From Brachybacterium sp. UMB0905 (GTDB taxonomy: Bacteria > Actinomycetota > Actinomycetes > Actinomycetales > Dermabacteraceae), in NCBI RefSeq assembly GCF_002871795.1, contig NZ_PNHL01000006.1, forward strand, positions 177,476-241,475: a stretch of 64,000 nt of DNA, given 5' to 3'. Below the pieces are notes generated by a model. It saw only the letters and a list, made by a program, of their open reading frames with translations. It was not told the DNA's origin and did no database searches. Shown here one piece after another: positions 60,456 through 64,000 of the stretch (positions are counted from its first letter, which is position 1; each line of letters starts with the position of its first letter). A program made the position numbers and the translations under genes.

Positions 60456-63203
60456 ATGAGCTCGACGCCGATGCTGGACACCGACCTCGTGGCGCGCCAC
60501 GCCCTCGCGCATGACGCCTCGCACTACCTGCTGATCCCCGAGGCGGTCACCGCCCCGGCCAGCGAAGGCGAGGTGGTGGCGCTGCTGCGGGAGGCCACGC
60601 GCACCCGTCGGCCCCTGACCTTCCGTTCCGGCGGGACGAGCCTGTCCGGGCAGGCGCAGTCCGCGGCGGTGCTGGCCGATGTCCGCACCGGCTTCCGCGA
60701 TATCGAGGTGCTCGACGACGGGGCGCGCGTGCGCGTGGGGCCGGGTGCGACGCTGCGGCAGGTCAATGCGCATCTGCTGCGGCACGGGCGGCGGCTGGGC
60801 CCCGACCCGGCGAGCGAGGTGGCGTGCACGATCGGCGGGGTGATCGCCAACAACTCCTCCGGCATGGCCGCGGGGATCACCGAGAATTCCTACCGCACCC
60901 TGGAGTCGCTACGGTTCGTGCTGCCGTCCGGCACGGTGGTGGACACCGCGGCGCCGGGGGCCGATGAGCGCCTGCGGCGCGAGGAGCCTGCCCTGCATGA
61001 GGGCCTGGTGCGGCTGATGCGGCGAGTGCGGGATTCGGCGGAGTCCGTCCGGGTGATCCGTGAGCGGTTCGCTCTGAAGAACACGATGGGCTACGGCATC
61101 AACGCGCTGCTGGATTTCGAGGAGCCGGTGCAGGTGCTCGCGCATCTGATCGTCGGCTCCGAGGGGACGCTCGCCTTCGTCTCCTCCGCGACCTTTCGCA
61201 CCGTGCCGATCCCCGCGCAGGTGGCCACCGGGCTGCTGGTGCTGCCCTCGCTGCAGGCGGCCACGGCGGCGCTGCCGGAGGTGGTGGAGGCCGGTTTCGC
61301 AACCGCCGAACTGCTCGATGCCCGCTCCCTGCAGGTGGCGCAGGAGCTTACGGGGGCGCCGCAGGAGATCACGGGGCTCGCCGTGGACGAGCATGCGGCG
61401 CTGTTGGTGGAGCAACGGGCGGATACCGCCGCTGAGCTCGAGGAACGCTGCGGTGCGGCGCTCACGCTGGCTGAGCGGCTGGGCCCGTCGGCCCCCCTGG
61501 AGATGACCACCGAGGCGGGGCGGCGCACCTCCCTGTGGACCACCCGGAAGGGCCTGTATGCGGCGGTGGCGGGGGCACGCCCGTCGGGCTCGACGGCGCT
61601 GCTGGAGGACGTGGTGGTGCCGGTGCCGCAGCTTGAGGGCACGTGCCGCGGGCTACAGGATCTGTTCGCGGCGCACGGCTACGACGGGTCCGTGATCTTC
61701 GGGCACGCGAAGGACGGCAATATCCACTTCCTGCTGAACGAGCAGCTGGGCGCGGGTGGAGCGCGGCTGGAGGCGTTCACCGAGGACATGGTGGAGCTGG
61801 TGCTCGGCGCGGGCGGGAACCTCAAGGCCGAGCACGGTACCGGCCGGGTCATGGCGCCGTTCGTCGAGCGGCAGTACGGGCCGGAGCTGTATGCGGTGAT
61901 GCGCGAGCTCAAGCAGCTGGTGGATCCGGCGGGGATCCTGAACCCCGGGGTGGTGCTCACCGAGGATCCGCACGCCCATATGCAGGATCTGAAGCCCGTG
62001 GTGGGGATCGAGGAGGAGGCCGACCGCTGCGTGGAGTGCGGGTACTGCGAGCCGGTGTGCCCCAGCAAGGACCTCACGCTCACGCCGCGGCAGCGGATCG
62101 TGCTGCGGCGCGATGCGGAGCTCGCCGAACAGCGCGGTGATACTGCGACGGCGGCGGCGATCCGAGAGTCGTACGAGTATCAGGGCGAGCAGACCTGCGC
62201 CGTAGACGGCATGTGCCTGACCGCCTGCCCCGTCGGCATCAACACCGGTGACCTGGTGCGACGCCTGCGCGCCGAACGGAATGGGGCCGCAGTGGGGGCC
62301 GGGTGGAAGGCCGCCGCCGGGCACTGGGACACGGTGACGCGGGCGGCATCGGCGGCCGTGAGTGTGGCCGGGGCGATGCCCGCGGTGCTGCCGCGCGCGG
62401 CGACCGGGATGGCGCGGGCGGTGCTGCCGCGGGATGTGGTGCCGGAGTATCGGCCGGAGCTGCCGCGACGAGGTGGGGGCCGACGGACGCCGGGCGCGCG
62501 CGGGGATGCGGGCGGCCCGATGGCCGCGGTGTACCTACCGGCCTGCGTGCACACCATGTTCGGGGCCGATGCGGGGCCCGGCGTGCCGGAGGCCGTGTCG
62601 GTCCTGGCTCAGCGGGCGGGGGTGCGCCTGGTGGTTCCCGAGGGCGCGGCGTCCCTGTGCTGCGGCACGCCGTTCTCCTCCAAGGGCATGCGCGCGGCGA
62701 AGGAGCGGATGCGCACGCAGGTGCGGGATGTGCTTGGTGAGGCCGATGTGGTGGTGGTCGATGCCGCGAGCTGCACCGAGGGCATTGCCGGGCTGCTCGA
62801 GGACACGAACGCGCAGGTCATCGACGCAGTGACGTTCGTGCGGCGAGAGCTGCTGGGACGGCTCACGGTGCGGAAGAAAGTCGGGTCGGTGACGGTGCAT
62901 CCCACCTGCTCGACCACACATTTGGGAGCCACCGAGGATCTGGTGGCGATCGCCGAGGCCTGCGCGGAGGAGGTTGTGGTGCCGGTGGCCTGGGGCTGCT
63001 GCGGTTACGCGGGAGACCGCGGGATGCTGCACCCGGAGCTCACGGCATCCGCCACCGCCGCGGAGGCCGCCGAGGTGGGGCAGCGGGAGACGGACTGGTA
63101 CGTCTCGGCGAACCGGACCTGCGAGATGGGCATGACCTCGGCGACGGGGAAGCCGTACCGGCATGTGCTCGAGCTGCTCGCGGAGGTCACCGGCGGGGCG
63201 TGA
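60456..63203 (+). CDS. FAD-linked oxidase/Fe-S protein, D-lactate-dehydrogenase type (GlcD-GlcF-like fusion)
   Basis: A 915-residue oxidoreductase of the D-lactate/glycolate type. The FAD-binding domain spans about 35-230 (LTFRSGGTSLSGQAQ, then GVIANNSSGMAAG) and an FAD-oxidase C-terminal domain follows (about 250-490, with HAKDGNIHF and GTGRVMAPFV). Two 4Fe-4S motifs are CVECGYCEPVCP (525-536) and CAVDGMCLTACP (581-592). Two CCG-type motifs, CCGTPFSSKG near 735 and CCGYAGDRG near 847, complete a GlcF-like half. It would feed electrons from D-lactate or a related hydroxy acid to the quinone pool. The start has TACCGT 5 bases upstream. Confidence 0.93.
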   Translation: MSSTPMLDTDLVARHALAHDASHYLLIPEAVTAPASEGEVVALLREATRTRRPLTFRSGGTSLSGQAQSAAVLADVRTGFRDIEVLDDGARVRVGPGATLRQVNAHLLRHGRRLGPDPASEVACTIGGVIANNSSGMAAGITENSYRTLESLRFVLPSGTVVDTAAPGADERLRREEPALHEGLVRLMRRVRDSAESVRVIRERFALKNTMGYGINALLDFEEPVQVLAHLIVGSEGTLAFVSSATFRTVPIPAQVATGLLVLPSLQAATAALPEVVEAGFATAELLDARSLQVAQELTGAPQEITGLAVDEHAALLVEQRADTAAELEERCGAALTLAERLGPSAPLEMTTEAGRRTSLWTTRKGLYAAVAGARPSGSTALLEDVVVPVPQLEGTCRGLQDLFAAHGYDGSVIFGHAKDGNIHFLLNEQLGAGGARLEAFTEDMVELVLGAGGNLKAEHGTGRVMAPFVERQYGPELYAVMRELKQLVDPAGILNPGVVLTEDPHAHMQDLKPVVGIEEEADRCVECGYCEPVCPSKDLTLTPRQRIVLRRDAELAEQRGDTATAAAIRESYEYQGEQTCAVDGMCLTACPVGINTGDLVRRLRAERNGAAVGAGWKAAAGHWDTVTRAASAAVSVAGAMPAVLPRAATGMARAVLPRDVVPEYRPELPRRGGGRRTPGARGDAGGPMAAVYLPACVHTMFGADAGPGVPEAVSVLAQRAGVRLVVPEGAASLCCGTPFSSKGMRAAKERMRTQVRDVLGEADVVVVDAASCTEGIAGLLEDTNAQVIDAVTFVRRELLGRLTVRKKVGSVTVHPTCSTTHLGATEDLVAIAEACAEEVVVPVAWGCCGYAGDRGMLHPELTASATAAEAAEVGQRETDWYVSANRTCEMGMTSATGKPYRHVLELLAEVTGGA

Positions 63204-63227
63204 TCGGTGGTGGGGCCGGGGCGGCGG

Positions 63228-63358
63228 GGTAGAACGCTGCCGTACCACGCGGGATGGTGCCGGGGCTGGGCGCTGCCGGGGCTGGGCGCTGCCGTGCATC
63301 GTGGCGCCGCGGGAGCTAGGGAGTCTTGGTCGAGGTAGAGCACTGCCGTACCACGCGG
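63228..63358. repeat. 25-bp direct repeat and 16-bp tandem repeat
   Basis: A 25-bp element at 63228-63252 recurs at 63334-63358 with two mismatches; both end CTGCCGTACCACGCGG. Between them, GCCGGGGCTGGGCGCT stands twice in tandem (63259-63274, 63275-63290). Confidence 0.75.
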
Positions 63359-63604
63359 CGCTGCGGGAACCAGTGCCGCGCGACGTCGGGCCACAGGCTC
63401 CAGTGCCGCGGAGGACCCTGCCGCGCGAGCCGGTAACGCGCAGCAGATGACACCAGGGACTCGGGGCGCGTATCGAACATTGTTTCGACACTCCCGACGC
63501 GGCGCCGAAGAGTCATTCCACAGCCTTACATCAGAGGCCCGCAACGCGGCGCGACAGGTGCGTAGTCCCTATTACCACATGCCTCCGACAGACGAGTCGT
63601 GGGC

Positions 63605-63737
63605 AGTGGATAAGTCGTCCACCTGTGGATATGACTGTGGATGGCGGCCTGTGCGCCGCGGTGAATTCGCCGTGAGATGTGGAGGGACATTGCGGCCTTT
63701 CCTCCACAGTGGGGGTTTATCCACAAATTTGTCCACA
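63605..63737. promoter_or_regulatory. Cluster of DnaA-box-like sequences
   Basis: TTATCCACA (63717-63725) and TTGTCCACA (63729-63737) are perfect boxes in the same direction, starting 12 bases apart. Opposite-strand near-matches are at 63605-63613 (TTATCCACT), 63624-63632 (ATATCCACA), 63636-63644 and 63678-63686; a forward near-match is at 63700-63708. No dnaA, dnaN or rpmH is adjacent. Confidence 0.6.
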
Positions 63738-63776
63738 TTTGCTGCGAGGCCTTCCGTGGGTGGGGTTTGGGTGGGA

Positions 63777-64000
63777 TCATGGAGGTGTTCGGAAAGGTTC
63801 GATGTGGCGCCGGAAAGGGGGTGCGTGATGGGACTCGATGATGTACAGCCGGGCAGAGCTGGTTCGCGGCCGCGTGGTGTCATAGCGTCGAAGCAACACC
63901 CCCGGTCGGCGGGGGTCTGATCGGTGGAGTGTGCGGATGGCGCGGGTGGGGTTGTCGTTCAGTGACAGGTCGGAGATCTCGACGGCCTCGAAAGCGGGCT
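63777..64000 (-). CDS. Possible C-terminal part of an unknown protein (runs off right edge)
   Basis: An open minus-strand frame runs from the edge to a TGA at 63777. Its upstream half (AFEAVEISDLSLNDNPTRAI, then RRPGVLLRRYDTT) has strong third-position GC and looks coding; the end (HHAPPFRRHIEPFRTPP) looks less so. No family recognised. It could be a chance open frame. Confidence 0.35.
   Translation of the reverse strand, partial: PAFEAVEISDLSLNDNPTRAIRTLHRSDPRRPGVLLRRYDTTRPRTSSARLYIIESHHAPPFRRHIEPFRTPP

Larger units (their letters stand above)
63204..63776. other. Gene-free region with repeats and DnaA-box-like sites
   Basis: 573 bases without a convincing gene. 63228-63440 is a mosaic of degenerate repeats around CTGCCGTACCACGCGG and CCAGTGCCGCG. 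63590-63750 is less GC-rich and carries the DnaA-box-like cluster. No rRNA, tRNA or transposase is seen. Confidence 0.6.

Noticed and set aside
63228..63358. CRISPR array
   Set aside because: The 25-bp repeat occurs only twice, imperfectly, with a repeat-filled 81-base gap and no cas genes.
63204..64000. Chromosomal origin oriC
   Set aside because: DnaA boxes are present, but dnaA, dnaN, rpmH, recF or gyrB are not visible; cannot be called an origin from this window.

Overview
The window is about 70 % GC by eye, gene-dense and coded almost entirely with G or C in third codon positions. Two tRNA-Ser genes, a BCP-type peroxiredoxin, a BioY transporter, an EhuABCD-like ectoine uptake operon, ROK and GntR/FCD regulators, a DUF5926-like protein and a WXG100-type protein point to a high-GC actinobacterium. 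Micrococcales, and within them something like Brachybacterium (Dermabacteraceae), is my inference; no rRNA or taxon-defining gene is present. Many genes start 5-7 bases after a TANNNT -10 hexamer, so leaderless mRNA appears to be common here.

Layout. 1-4650: the N-terminus of a Ser/Thr kinase running off the left edge, an AIM24 protein, then a fused circularly permuted ATP-grasp/alpha-E protein overlapping a transglutaminase (a predicted peptide-ligation/cleavage pair). 4822-9242: a formate/nitrite-family channel and ferredoxin-NADP reductase fprA, then a low-GC cassette of two unknown genes (about 7600-8700), a broken second copy of the 3' end of fprA, and a perfect 58-bp palindrome. 9271-12994 (minus strand): a nucleotide-sugar-epimerase-like reductase, an SGNH hydrolase and alanine aminotransferase alaA. 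13289-20051: an alpha-galactoside operon (GH36 galactosidase, two permeases, a lipoprotein binding protein) facing a convergent ROK regulator that lacks the family's zinc cysteines.

20169-25509: several unknown membrane or soluble proteins and a DUF47-PiT phosphate pair. 25697-32688: pgm, a Pro/Thr/Asp-repeat surface protein, a low-molecular-weight phosphatase, two acetyltransferases, an APP1-type phosphatase and an aldo/keto reductase. 32729-38909 (minus strand): PEP carboxylase and ehuBCDA; a divergent GntR/FCD regulator follows at 39145. 40010-45307: tRNA-Ser(GCU), peroxiredoxin, a two-RCK potassium channel, bioY, PTS enzyme I, and tRNA-Ser(UGA).

45395-49014: a quinone oxidoreductase, then a three-gene operon led by a WXG100-like protein with a glycine-zipper tail, the best candidate here for an undescribed secretion or effector system. 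49051-58801: HAD phosphatase, serS, a diacylglycerol-kinase-family protein, a YdeI-like protein, pheA, a YtrA-type GntR regulator, a 677-residue envelope protein, a GT2 glycosyltransferase with a novel C-terminal repeat, and a DUF5926-like protein. 58839-63203: a lipoprotein gene interrupted by two in-frame stops, glutaminase glsA, and a large FAD/Fe-S D-lactate-dehydrogenase-type oxidoreductase. The right end has no clear gene, but carries degenerate repeats and a cluster of DnaA-box-like sequences.
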